Source: Anaerolineaceae bacterium UBA6073 (lineage in GTDB: Bacteria; Chloroflexota; Anaerolineae; Anaerolineales; Anaerolineaceae). Taken from it: a DNA stretch of 64,000 nt. Below the pieces are notes generated by a model. It saw nothing but the letters and a program-made list of their open reading frames with translations. It was not told where the DNA came from and did no database searches. Shown here in pieces: positions 21,610 to 29,533 of this stretch (the first letter of the stretch is position 1; each line of letters starts with the position of its first letter). Where the stretch lies: assembly GCA_002436085.1 (NCBI GenBank), contig DIXT01000033.1, forward strand, positions 1 through 64,000, in the 5' to 3' direction. The position numbers and the translations under genes were made by a program.

Positions 21610-22027
21610 TGATGTGACCTTCCTTATTTGTTGCGCGGTGAGGCGGCACCACGCACAATAGAATAATTGGTATCGATAAACATGCCAAGTTTTCATTATA
21701 TCAAAAAACAAGCGGACTGAAAACCAAAACGACACCAAAAGTTGAGAACCAAAAGTTGAGACTCTTACTCTGTCGTAATCTCTAGTTGTCCATAAATCTG
21801 GGGATGGATCTATTGAACAAGAAAAAGCATCGTACCCGGCGGGATAAATACCTACATGAAACATATTTTAAGATTATCTATCAAAAGGAGGTGGATAAAT
21901 AGGAGAGAAAGGGAAAGGTCTTAGCACCACTCTACCCTTTTACCATTAAGTAGGTTAACATTTTATCTGGTTCATGAGATAATAGTTCAATAACTAGTCT
22001 CTCATATTTCTGCTGTTGGGGTTTCTT
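21610..22027. other. Intergenic region with promoter signals and small duplications
   Basis: This AT-rich divergent gap holds a TATAAT on the minus strand (plus-strand 21695-21700, serving fusA2) and a 14-bp tandem duplication ACCAAAAGTTGAGA at 21734-21747 and 21748-21761. A 32-codon open frame runs from ATG 21804 to 21902. It is rich in Lys and Arg, has no clear ribosome site and resembles nothing I know. I cannot support a gene here. Confidence 0.5.
21695..21700 (-). promoter_or_regulatory. Candidate -10 of fusA2
   Basis: Minus-strand TATAAT about 86 bases upstream of the fusA2 start. A weak TTTTCA lies 17 bases further up as a possible -35. Confidence 0.35.
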
Positions 22028-22483
22028 ATGATAAAAAAGACCGTTGTATTAATATTATTAGCAACTATGTTTCTTTCATCCTGTAAGGTTCAATCCTCAG
22101 TCACAGTGCATCCTACAGCCACAAGCATGCCATTTTGTAATCGAAGTGATGTGGAAAAAGTAGCCAACGAGTTTAATGAACTAATTACCTATTTTGTCCG
22201 CGTGAATGAAAATGTCACTAAAGGAGATCTATCGGATCTTGATAAAACGATGTCAGAAGTCTTGTTGATACGCGAGAAGGTAAACAAAGTAATCGTTCCT
22301 CTCTGTCTAGAGGACTCCCAAAGTTATCTCGTCGAGGGGCTAGACTACTATTATGAAGGGTTAAAAAACGTTAAAATGAAGTCAAGTGATTGGTATATTT
22401 CAGAAAAGTTTGAATTGGCAACCGAGCAGTTTGATAAATTTAACGATGAATTGTTGAAGGCTCTTGTCATAGTGTCAGATTAG
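22028..22483 (+). CDS. Putative lipoprotein, unknown function
   Basis: A 151-residue protein I do not recognise. It begins with a lipoprotein signal peptide (MIKKTVVLILLATMFLSSC) whose lipobox LSSC places the lipidated cysteine at residue 19. The mature part is about 130 residues, acidic, mainly helical in composition, and lacks motifs I can name; FNELITYFVRVNENVTKGDL is followed by LDKTMSEVLLIREKVNKV, which suggests a small helical bundle. ATG 22028 gives the correct signal peptide, whereas the TTG at 22016 would add four residues. It opens the AT-rich island at 22-24 kb, whose codon use differs from the flanking GC-rich genes, so recent transfer is possible. Confidence 0.7.
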   Translation: MIKKTVVLILLATMFLSSCKVQSSVTVHPTATSMPFCNRSDVEKVANEFNELITYFVRVNENVTKGDLSDLDKTMSEVLLIREKVNKVIVPLCLEDSQSYLVEGLDYYYEGLKNVKMKSSDWYISEKFELATEQFDKFNDELLKALVIVSD

Positions 22484-22664
22484 AACAGTTGGGACTCTTA
22501 AAATTATTGGTCTTTCAGTAATGATTGTTTTCTTTTCTCACTATTTTTATTATTTTTGTTTGGGTCTCGACGGTTAGGTAATAATTTGCTTGGGTTTCTA
22601 CACACAATCGGTCAAGTTATCGTTTATTGCTTTTGTTCGTTTGGGAAATTTTGAGGTCATTCTT

Positions 22665-23060
22665 ATGGCGGAAAAAAATCAAAATCAAATTATTGAGTTG
22701 TCGATTCTGCTAGATCCGGATGAAAAATTACTTGCTACCTCCCTTTTTCACACAACCCCAGGCTTCTTAGGAATCCTAGTATTTCGATTAGGTTCGTCTT
22801 TTTATTCAAAAAGGTTCTATGTTGCATTAACCGATAGGAGGGTTATTGTCTTAGAGCGAACATTTCCACTCATGGACTTGGCTGCTCATCATTCATTACA
22901 ATACAAGGAGTTGGAAATCTGGAATGGCTACTTGTTCATTTTCCGGCGGCAAAAAAACGAAAGGCAATTGAGTTTTGAGTGGACAATAAGCAGGAAAGAA
23001 CGGGAGAAATTTTTTGCGATAGTTAGGGAAAAATCCGTCATCGAGCCAGCCATTATCTAA
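22665..23060 (+). CDS. Small PH-domain-like protein
   Basis: A 131-residue protein of uncertain function. The core SFYSKRFYVALTDRRVIVLER (about residues 48-68) resembles the strand pair of bacterial PH domains, in which an LTdrRl motif is typical. The flanking pattern (LDPDEKLLATSLFHTTPG before it, ELEIWNGYLFIFRR after it) fits a single small beta-barrel domain. There is no signal peptide or clear membrane segment. ATG 22665 is preferred because the upstream extension from 22590 has no similarity and no ribosome site. It sits between a lipoprotein and a zinc-ribbon membrane protein in an AT-rich island and shares no obvious operon with them. Confidence 0.55.
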   Translation: MAEKNQNQIIELSILLDPDEKLLATSLFHTTPGFLGILVFRLGSSFYSKRFYVALTDRRVIVLERTFPLMDLAAHHSLQYKELEIWNGYLFIFRRQKNERQLSFEWTISRKEREKFFAIVREKSVIEPAII

Positions 23061-23078
23061 TAGGATGGTATCTTTAAC

Positions 23079-23675
23079 TCAAATTTCTCTATGAGTCTCT
23101 AACCTGTGGATATAATCATCGATAAATTTGTTGTTTTTATTCACACGATTAATTATGCGCATGTACAGCACACCAATAACTATAATGATTGGAAACCAAA
23201 AGATTGCGAGGTTGATGAATAATTCGTTGTACGTAGCAACTGTTGGCAGCATTGCATAACTGGCAACCAAGCAGATTGCTCCTAAGATTATTAACATCAC
23301 TCTGTACTTTCTAGCCCATTCTTCAAGTATCTTTTTTTGTTGAATGAGTTCAGAGATTTTTCTTTCCTCAGCTGTTTTTTCACTTGATAGGAGTTGCTGC
23401 TGTTCAAGATCGGTAATTGTTGCTTGCTCGGGAATTAATGTCTCCTTTATTATTGAATCTGTTTCCGCAAGACATAGTTTTTCTTCCTGTCCATTTCTTG
23501 TTTCACCATTTTCAGTTTCAATTCTTTCTTTAGTAAGCAATAGGTGAATAATTCCCCCACCTCTTATTACTCGAAATTCGTTTCCGCAATTCAGACATAC
23601 TCCAGACTCAATGTCAGGACCAATCTGTAATTCGTTTTTACAATTGGGGCAACTTATGCGAACACAGTTTTCCAT
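23079..23675 (-). CDS. Zinc-ribbon membrane protein, unknown function
   Basis: A 198-residue protein with three visible parts. Residues 1-37 form a zinc ribbon with CPNC near 9-12 and CLNC near 28-31. Residues 60-120 are polar and rich in Glu and Gln, likely coiled coil (EEKLCLAETDSIIKETLI, then KISELIQQKKILEEWARKY). Two hydrophobic segments follow near 125-145 and 150-172, with the basic RIINRVNKNNKFIDDYIHRLE at the end. This suggests an inner-membrane protein with both termini in the cytoplasm. I do not recognise the family. It is AT-rich and convergent with the PH-like gene. Confidence 0.6.
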   Translation of the reverse strand: MENCVRISCPNCKNELQIGPDIESGVCLNCGNEFRVIRGGGIIHLLLTKERIETENGETRNGQEEKLCLAETDSIIKETLIPEQATITDLEQQQLLSSEKTAEERKISELIQQKKILEEWARKYRVMLIILGAICLVASYAMLPTVATYNELFINLAIFWFPIIIVIGVLYMRIINRVNKNNKFIDDYIHRLETHREI

Positions 23676-24038
23676 GTTTCACCGTTGAAATTGTTACTTA
23701 TGGATTGTCTATTTTATTCATTATAATCGGAAATACTTTACCTTCCTTTCAATTTGTATTCTTTTAAAACCGTTATCTCTGACAAGTGGTCCAACAAAGA
23801 GAAATGTACGGACTAATTCGAGCACATGTTATGCAGTGAACTATATTATTTAACAGAACCGCAAGATTGGGCGATATAAGCCAGGCCAACCTAATTAACC
23901 TCATGGGTAAGAAAGTTACCAGGATTACTGATTGATATTCAGCTTTATGCGGTACATTACGAGCGTTGTACATTACGAGCGTAGAGAACATATACGATTC
24001 AAGAGTACAATTGTACGGTAAATTATTAAGGAGAATCA
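23676..24038. other. AT-rich intergenic region with a short tandem repeat
   Basis: No gene is supported. At its right end GTACATTACGAGCGT occurs twice, at 23952-23966 and 23968-23982, a 16-bp tandem duplication just upstream of the 24039 gene. The ribosome site AAGGAG for that gene is at about 24028-24033. Confidence 0.5.
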
Positions 24039-24554
24039 ATGAAAACTTATAAGCTTGACCCGGCGAAATTACCCGCCCAAAAGAAAACGCTTATCCTTGT
24101 CTACGGCATCACGTTCCTGATTATGGCCGCTATCTCAGTGGGACTCAACTGGAACCGCGACAGCATGAAGTCCCTGGTATGGATGATCCCCCTGATTGCC
24201 GCCTTGTTTGTTTATTCCGGCCTGCGGGCTTACAAACAGCGCCAGCAACTTTGGGAAGAATATGCTTTCTCGGTCTCGGAAGACGGTCTGGTGCTGCACC
24301 AACCCAAGTATCCTGAGCTTAAGCTCTCCAAGGCTGATATCACGGAAATTGAGGACGTCAAGAACGGGACCTACGTCTCAACCACGCGCGGGAGACGGCT
24401 GTTCGCGATTACCAAGCTTTTCCCGGACGGGGATTACGCGGAACTGCGCGCCACCATGCTGCGCTGGATTGATGAGAACAAGCATCCCCAGGCTGTCGTT
24501 GAAGAGGCCGCTGCTGAGCCTGCAGAAGAAGAAGACTTGCCGGAGCAGGAGTAG
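24039..24554 (+). CDS. Small membrane protein, YcxB-like
   Basis: A 171-residue protein with two N-terminal membrane segments (LILVYGITFLIMAAISVG near 18-35 and LVWMIPLIAALFVYSGLRA near 46-64). A soluble domain follows, EYAFSVSEDGLVLHQPKYPE then LSKADITEIEDVKNGTYVST, and ends in an acidic tail (EEAAAEPAEEEDLPEQE). The two-helix plus beta-domain layout resembles the YcxB/PH-like family, but the match is by pattern only. AAGGAG just upstream supports ATG 24039. Base composition returns here to the GC-rich average of the window, marking the right edge of the AT-rich island. Confidence 0.65.
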   Translation: MKTYKLDPAKLPAQKKTLILVYGITFLIMAAISVGLNWNRDSMKSLVWMIPLIAALFVYSGLRAYKQRQQLWEEYAFSVSEDGLVLHQPKYPELKLSKADITEIEDVKNGTYVSTTRGRRLFAITKLFPDGDYAELRATMLRWIDENKHPQAVVEEAAAEPAEEEDLPEQE

Positions 24555-24572
24555 CAGAATTCCTTACCATAA

Positions 24573-24603
24573 AAAAGACCGGTCCGCAGAGGTCCGGTCT
24601 TTT
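24573..24603. terminator. Bidirectional terminator between convergent genes
   Basis: AAAAGACCGGTCC at 24573-24585 pairs with GGTCCGGTCTTTT at 24591-24603 with one mismatch and a GCAGA loop. T-runs lie on both strands. It serves the membrane protein on the left and the GNAT gene on the right. Confidence 0.85.
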
Positions 24604-24662
24604 CATTTTTATGGCCAGCACTTTCGATTGAAACAGCGCGGACCTCTCGAGGCTTGCGCCCA

Positions 24663-25208
24663 TCAGCGCAGGCGTTTCGACATTTTCCAGGCGGGTTCGC
24701 GCATGGTTTGCCACACGCCCTGGTCGTCCTGGTACTGCCAGACGCCAGAACTGTAGCCGATTACCTCATAGCCGTTGCGCTCGTACAAGGCGCGCGCCTT
24801 GGGGTTGTCCTGGGCCACATTCAGGCGCACAGTGGTGTAGCCGCGCAGCAGGAGCTGGTCCTCGACGAATTTGAGCATGTAGCTGCCCAAGCCCTGGTTG
24901 CGGTAAGCCGGTTTGATCCGGAAAGAAAACAAATATGCCCGGTGCAGCCCATCAGCGACTTCTTTATCGCGGGAATAGAGCAGGATAAAAACCTGTCCAA
25001 TCATCACGCCGGCGCTGCTTTCGGCGATGTAAATCAGGGTGGTGCCGGCCCGGAAGGCTTCAAAGTGTTCAGCGTACAGCTTTCTGAAGTGGCGGTACTC
25101 GCCTTCCCATTCCAGGGCGGGCAGGTCGGCTTCGCGGATGGGGCGGATGAGGATTTCTTCGCCGTCCGGAAGCTGGTAAGCGCTTGCCACTGCAGGTTGG
25201 GAACTCAT
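24663..25208 (-). CDS. GNAT family N-acetyltransferase
   Basis: A 181-residue single-domain acetyltransferase. The acetyl-CoA loop is RNQGLGSYMLKFVEDQLL near 103-120, preceded by YLFSFRIKPAY and followed by VRLNVAQDNPKARALYERNG near 127-146. The start SYQLPDGEEILIRPIREADLPAL-like pattern is typical of GNAT enzymes that modify small amines or protein N-termini. Substrate is unknown. Its ATG overlaps the stop of the DHH-CBS-nucleotidyltransferase gene by four bases (ATGA), so the two are translated together. It is the last gene before the terminator at 24573. Confidence 0.85.
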   Translation of the reverse strand: MSSQPAVASAYQLPDGEEILIRPIREADLPALEWEGEYRHFRKLYAEHFEAFRAGTTLIYIAESSAGVMIGQVFILLYSRDKEVADGLHRAYLFSFRIKPAYRNQGLGSYMLKFVEDQLLLRGYTTVRLNVAQDNPKARALYERNGYEVIGYSSGVWQYQDDQGVWQTMREPAWKMSKRLR

Positions 25209-27859
25209 TTGGCATTCAGGAGTTGATCAAGCAGCGCGTTTTCTTCCTCCGCAGAGGAGACGCTGCCGTCAAGCCAGGCATCCCGCAGCGCGTTCAGAAT
25301 TTTCTGGAATTCCGCGGAGGGTGTGAGCCCCCGCGCGCGCAGGTCGTCGCCGGTATGGAGCGGTTTGACAGATAAGTATTGAGTCATGTACAAGCGCAGA
25401 GGCTCGCGCAGGGCAGGGTCCTCCGTGCTTTGGTAAACAGCAGTCAGCGCCAATGGAGAAACGTCCTTGAGTGTGCGCACGACCTGACTGGGTTTCAATG
25501 TTGTAAGCTCCGGCAGTAAGCGGCGCAGTTTTCCGGTATCTCTGACCGCGGCGACGACCCGCGTGGGAATGCGCAGCCGCGAGCTGAGCTGTTCGAGGTG
25601 CTCCGGCGCGAAGTCTTCCAACCAGTAGCAGTAGCCCAGCACCTGGCGGAGATTCAGCTGGCTCTCATGCGTCTCCGTTTTCCATTCCGCGCGGGCTGCA
25701 GGCTGGTTCAGGTACGCGAGGCGTGCCTCCAAAGCAGGGTTCCAGGTCAGGTTCGGGTTAATCACTTCGAGGATGCTCAAGCGGTCCATGGCTCTCAGGG
25801 CTGTGCCGACGTTGAATTCCAGCAGGATCAGGTCCAATTCGTGCCTCAGCCGCGGTCCGGAGATTTCATTCAGGAGCGAGAGGCTGGAGCTTAACAGCCT
25901 GAGCGTTCTGGGGTCCATTTTAAAGTCAAACCGGTTGGCAAAGCGAACGGCGCGCAGGATGCGCGTGGCGTCGTCCACAAAAGACAGCGCATGCAGAACC
26001 CGGATGATGCGGTTTTGCAGGTCGTGATAACCGCCCCAGAAATCATACAACTTGCCGTAGTAGGGTGCATCCAGGCGCAGCGCCATGGTGTTGATGGTGA
26101 AGTCGCGCCGGTGCAGATCCATCTTAATGCCGCTGCGCTCGACAGTTGGCAAGGCAGCCGGGCGCTCATAAAATTCGGTGCGTGCTGTGATCAGATCCAG
26201 GTGTTGGGGCAGGGCTTGAAAGTCCATCGGCTGGTTGGGCAGAAGCTTTTGCGCCAGGGCTTCGCGCTCGTCGCCAATCAACCATTTGGCTGTTCCAAAA
26301 CGGGGGTGCGTGACCGCTCTACCGCCGAAATTCTCCACCAATTGGGATACAAAAACGCTCGCGTCTCCTTCCACGACGATATCAAAATCCTGACTGGGCT
26401 GCTTTAGGAGCAAATCCCGCACAAAGCCCCCGACAATATAAGCCTGCATGTTCAACTTGCTCGCCAGACGGGCGATCGCCTGCAGCAGAATCTGACGCGG
26501 ATAGGGGATGGCGTTGTTCAGCCGCCGCACCATCTCCTCCTGGGTGGGGATGTTGTTCTGCAGCATGTGCGTGTTGATGAGGTCAGTGCGCGTCACGATG
26601 CCAATGATTTCATTGCTTTCCGGGTCCAGGACCGGCACCTGTCCCCAGCCGCTGGACGCCATGACTTCCTGCAGGTAATCGAGGGTATCGCCGGGAGTAA
26701 CAAAGACTGTGCCCGCGTCCATGAGGATGCCGGCGTTGGCCATCATTTTATGGCTCAGCGCGCGGTCCACATTGCGGCGGGTAATCAGACCGACAACCTT
26801 GCCTTCTTCGATCACCGGGTAGCCTTCAAAGCCGTAGCGTTTCATCAGGTCGGCAACGGTTTCCACCGGCATGTCCGGGGAAAGAAGCAGGGGATTGCGG
26901 GACATGATTTGCTGCACTCTCACGGAAGGATGCACAATCTCGGGAAGAATCTCAACCACATGCTGGTAGGTTTTCTTCCAGAATACCGGCACCTCGTTTG
27001 GCGCCGGGCGGCTTTCGGAACGGATCAACGCGGAAGCGGCACGCTTATGTCCGCCGCCCCCAAAACGGTGCGCCAACTGCGCCATGTCAATCTCGTCCGT
27101 AGTGGAGCGGGCAACCAGGCGGATGCCCTGGCGGGTGGATACCAGCAGCACCAGTCCGTCCGGGTTCAGGAATTCACGCATGTGGTGCGCTACGGTCGAG
27201 ATTTCGTCCTGGATATCCATCGCGTTGGCTTTGGCTACGAGGATAGTCAGGTTGTGGATTTTGTGAGTTGTGATGTCTTTCATCAGGCGGTCGTAGAGGA
27301 CCATCTGGGCGTTGGAGAGCGGGGGGTTCAGATAGCGCGAGGCAATCGTCAGGTCCGCGCCGTGCTCCAGCAGATAAGCCGCCGCGAGCAGGTCCCGGGA
27401 GTTGGTCATGGCGTAGCCGAGCGAGCCGGTATCTTCGTAGATACCAAGCAGGAGCAGGGTTGCCTGGCTGGTTGAAAGCGAAATTTGCGCTTCCTGGAGC
27501 TTTTCCACCAGGACCGTTGTGCAGGCGCCGGTATTGTGTAATTCCACCGTCCATTCGGGGTCCGTATGCGCTTTGCGCGGGTGGTGGTCTATCACGCTCA
27601 CTTTGGTGCGCGTGGAGAGTCCCTTGAGGGTTATCAGCGACTGGGTATCCACGAGCATCACCTGGTCAATCGGCTCGTTCGGAAGGTCGTTTACCGTGCT
27701 TAAGCCCAGTTCCTGCTGAAATTTTTGGAGGAAGGACTGACCGTTGCGGTTGATCTGACGGGGCAGCAGGGCATAAGCGTCCTTATCCAAAAGGTGGGCG
27801 CCCACAAGGGAAGCCAATGCGTCCAAATCGGCTTGCTCGTGGGTTAAGATGACTCTCAT
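25205..27859 (-). CDS. DHH phosphoesterase - CBS pair - tRNA nucleotidyltransferase fusion
   Basis: An 884-residue three-part protein. Residues 1-300 are a DHH/DHHA1 phosphoesterase (HEQADLDALASLVGAHLL at 7-24, DHHPRK near 91-96, and the DHHA1 motif FGGGGHKRAAS near 268-278), related to oligoribonucleases. Residues 315-430 hold two CBS domains (PVIEEGKVVGLITRRNVDRA, then VPVLDPESNEIIGIVTRTDL). Residues 455 onward are a class II CCA-adding/poly(A) polymerase head (AYIVGGFVRDLLLKQPSQDF with IVVEGD, then RRDFTINTMALRLD) and an RNA-binding tail. It probably adds or repairs tRNA 3' CCA ends and may also trim short RNAs, with adenosine nucleotides sensed by the CBS pair; that combination is inference. 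It lies 38 bases after the serine hydrolase gene and is coupled to the GNAT gene. Confidence 0.92.
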   Translation of the reverse strand: MRVILTHEQADLDALASLVGAHLLDKDAYALLPRQINRNGQSFLQKFQQELGLSTVNDLPNEPIDQVMLVDTQSLITLKGLSTRTKVSVIDHHPRKAHTDPEWTVELHNTGACTTVLVEKLQEAQISLSTSQATLLLLGIYEDTGSLGYAMTNSRDLLAAAYLLEHGADLTIASRYLNPPLSNAQMVLYDRLMKDITTHKIHNLTILVAKANAMDIQDEISTVAHHMREFLNPDGLVLLVSTRQGIRLVARSTTDEIDMAQLAHRFGGGGHKRAASALIRSESRPAPNEVPVFWKKTYQHVVEILPEIVHPSVRVQQIMSRNPLLLSPDMPVETVADLMKRYGFEGYPVIEEGKVVGLITRRNVDRALSHKMMANAGILMDAGTVFVTPGDTLDYLQEVMASSGWGQVPVLDPESNEIIGIVTRTDLINTHMLQNNIPTQEEMVRRLNNAIPYPRQILLQAIARLASKLNMQAYIVGGFVRDLLLKQPSQDFDIVVEGDASVFVSQLVENFGGRAVTHPRFGTAKWLIGDEREALAQKLLPNQPMDFQALPQHLDLITARTEFYERPAALPTVERSGIKMDLHRRDFTINTMALRLDAPYYGKLYDFWGGYHDLQNRIIRVLHALSFVDDATRILRAVRFANRFDFKMDPRTLRLLSSSLSLLNEISGPRLRHELDLILLEFNVGTALRAMDRLSILEVINPNLTWNPALEARLAYLNQPAARAEWKTETHESQLNLRQVLGYCYWLEDFAPEHLEQLSSRLRIPTRVVAAVRDTGKLRRLLPELTTLKPSQVVRTLKDVSPLALTAVYQSTEDPALREPLRLYMTQYLSVKPLHTGDDLRARGLTPSAEFQKILNALRDAWLDGSVSSAEEENALLDQLLNAK

Positions 27860-27897
27860 TGCCAGTGTCCTATTTAGGGGGGTGTAAATTACCCGGC

Positions 27898-29415
27898 CTA
27901 ATTGCCAGGCAGCCAGGCTGCCTGCTGCTCCAGATTATAGGCATTATAAATGACTTGCGATAAGCGCGCAAAAAGCCAGTTGCCTTCATCAAAAACCAAC
28001 TGTCTGCTGGAGTTAACAAAGATGATGAGCACGTAATCCCCACCCGGCGTGGAGACGACACCCGCGTCGCTCATCGTGTGGAGCAGACCGTCCAGGTCGG
28101 AGGTCCAGCCGTGTTTGTGCGCGATGGATGCTTGCGGGGGCAGGCCGGCTTCAATCAGCGCGCCAATTTGGTTTTGAGCGAGCAAGTCCAGCATCAGCTG
28201 GCATTCCGTCTGGCTCACCTGTCCGTCAAAGAGCGAGTCTTGGGTGCCGGCGGCGTGCGCGCAGTGGTAAATACGCGTGAGCAAATCGCCAATCTCGGAG
28301 GGCACGGTTTGATTGTAGAAATCCGGGTCCAGGTACACATCCGTACGGGAGTTGGCGGGCGTGCTAAAGCGCTGCAGAAGCGGCGCGCCGGAGTAAAAGT
28401 AACCGGCAAGGAAGGTGTTCTGGTAACCGAGCGACTGCATGTCTTCGGTCACAATCAGTGGTCCCAGGCTTTTGTCCAGGTAGGTGCTCATCAGCGAGTC
28501 GCTGGGGGGATTCTCCGAATAAACAATCATCCTTTCCATCCAAAAACGCGCGGTATCGGGCGTGGGCTCTGCCAGGCGTTTCAGAACAGAGGTCATAATC
28601 GGGATTTTTATGGTACTTGCCGCGGAATAGGCAACATCCGGCGCGACCGTCTGGTTAGCAAGCACGGCAAAGTGCAGTGGTTCATCATCAGCAAGCGGCT
28701 GGAGGTAGATTTCCACCAGGCCGTCAAAGCTGTCCAGCAGGATGGTCTGACGGAGGAATACTTCCAGGTTGCGGGGGTTCAGGCCAAGCGCTGGGGTCTC
28801 CCGCACGGGCAATTCAGCTGTGCGGTCGGAGGCGGAAAAGAGAGCGGGTTCAAGCCCGGCCAGCGCGGCATCAAGGTCAAGCGCGTAACCGGGCTGCCCG
28901 GGCGCGTAATTGGTGCTATAAAGAATTGGCAGGGCTTCGCTGGCGGCCTGGTCATAGCGCGGCACGACTGTTTCGGTCAGGAAAGCGCGCGCAGCGCTTG
29001 TGTCCAGGCTGGCCTGAAGCGGAAAGTCCTGAACATATTCAGGCTCGGACTGACCCCACAGGTGCCGCCACCAGCCGCCGCGCGGGATTTGTTGGTCCGC
29101 CTGATCGAGGCATGATTGCACGTCGAGCGAAAAGCCGAGCTCAGCAGGCGCGAACTGCATGCGGGCGCCGCTGTAGCGCAGTTCCACAGGCATGCTAAAG
29201 ACTTCAATCAGGCGCTGTTCTGCCTGCTCGCGCGTCAGACCTCCAATGGGAACCTGAGCGACGCTCACGCCGGCGGGATACAGCCGGGAAGAAGCTCTGT
29301 ACGCAGTGTAGTCCTTCAGCAGGATGAAGAGGCTGAAAAGTAAAAAAAAGAGACCAAATCCAGCAATCAACCAGCGCAGCGGATCGACTCTTGTGCGGCG
29401 GGCTTTTATTTTCAT
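27898..29415 (-). CDS. Membrane-anchored serine hydrolase, class A beta-lactamase-like
   Basis: A 505-residue protein. The N-terminus is a basic cytoplasmic stub and one membrane helix (WLIAGFGLFFLLFSLFILL near 16-34). A peptidoglycan-binding-like repeat follows (VSVAQVPIGGLTREQAEQRL near 51-70). The C-terminal 260 residues are a penicillin-recognising serine hydrolase: SAASTIKIPIM contains the SxxK motif, SEN in VYSENPPSD stands at the SxN position, and AHKHGWTSD replaces the KTG box with HKHG. It probably acts on cell wall material outside the membrane; a drug-resistance role is not implied. ATG 29415 (MKIKARRTR) is preferred to an upstream in-frame start. It heads a three-gene leftward operon. 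Confidence 0.85.
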   Translation of the reverse strand: MKIKARRTRVDPLRWLIAGFGLFFLLFSLFILLKDYTAYRASSRLYPAGVSVAQVPIGGLTREQAEQRLIEVFSMPVELRYSGARMQFAPAELGFSLDVQSCLDQADQQIPRGGWWRHLWGQSEPEYVQDFPLQASLDTSAARAFLTETVVPRYDQAASEALPILYSTNYAPGQPGYALDLDAALAGLEPALFSASDRTAELPVRETPALGLNPRNLEVFLRQTILLDSFDGLVEIYLQPLADDEPLHFAVLANQTVAPDVAYSAASTIKIPIMTSVLKRLAEPTPDTARFWMERMIVYSENPPSDSLMSTYLDKSLGPLIVTEDMQSLGYQNTFLAGYFYSGAPLLQRFSTPANSRTDVYLDPDFYNQTVPSEIGDLLTRIYHCAHAAGTQDSLFDGQVSQTECQLMLDLLAQNQIGALIEAGLPPQASIAHKHGWTSDLDGLLHTMSDAGVVSTPGGDYVLIIFVNSSRQLVFDEGNWLFARLSQVIYNAYNLEQQAAWLPGN

Positions 29416-29473
29416 TGCAGTGATTTTACCAGAATCAGAACCTGTTTCCGCGTAGTCCGTACGGCCTGCCAAT

Positions 29474-29502
29474 TTGGGATGTCAGCCAAAGTCATTTATA
29501 AT
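29474..29502 (+). promoter_or_regulatory. Sigma-70-type promoter for the hydrolase-phosphatase operon
   Basis: TTGGGA at 29474-29479, a 17-base spacer and TATAAT at 29497-29502, about 25 bases before a transcript start that would give a short leader to the ATG at 29534. Confidence 0.6.
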
Positions 29503-29533
29503 GGGATTAACAGTATAAAGCCTGGAGATTACC

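Noticed and set aside
21610..21864. N-terminal extension of the EF-G-like protein up to 21864
   Set aside because: The extra residues have no similarity to EF-G, and ATG 21609 has a good ribosome site and gives the family length.
21804..21902. 32-codon Lys/Arg-rich frame
   Set aside because: No ribosome site, no similarity and in-frame stops just upstream; listed only as content of the gap.
27898..29415. Antibiotic-resistance beta-lactamase
   Set aside because: The KTG box is replaced by HKHG, and the protein is membrane-anchored with a wall-binding repeat; a cell-wall enzyme or penicillin-binding role is more likely.
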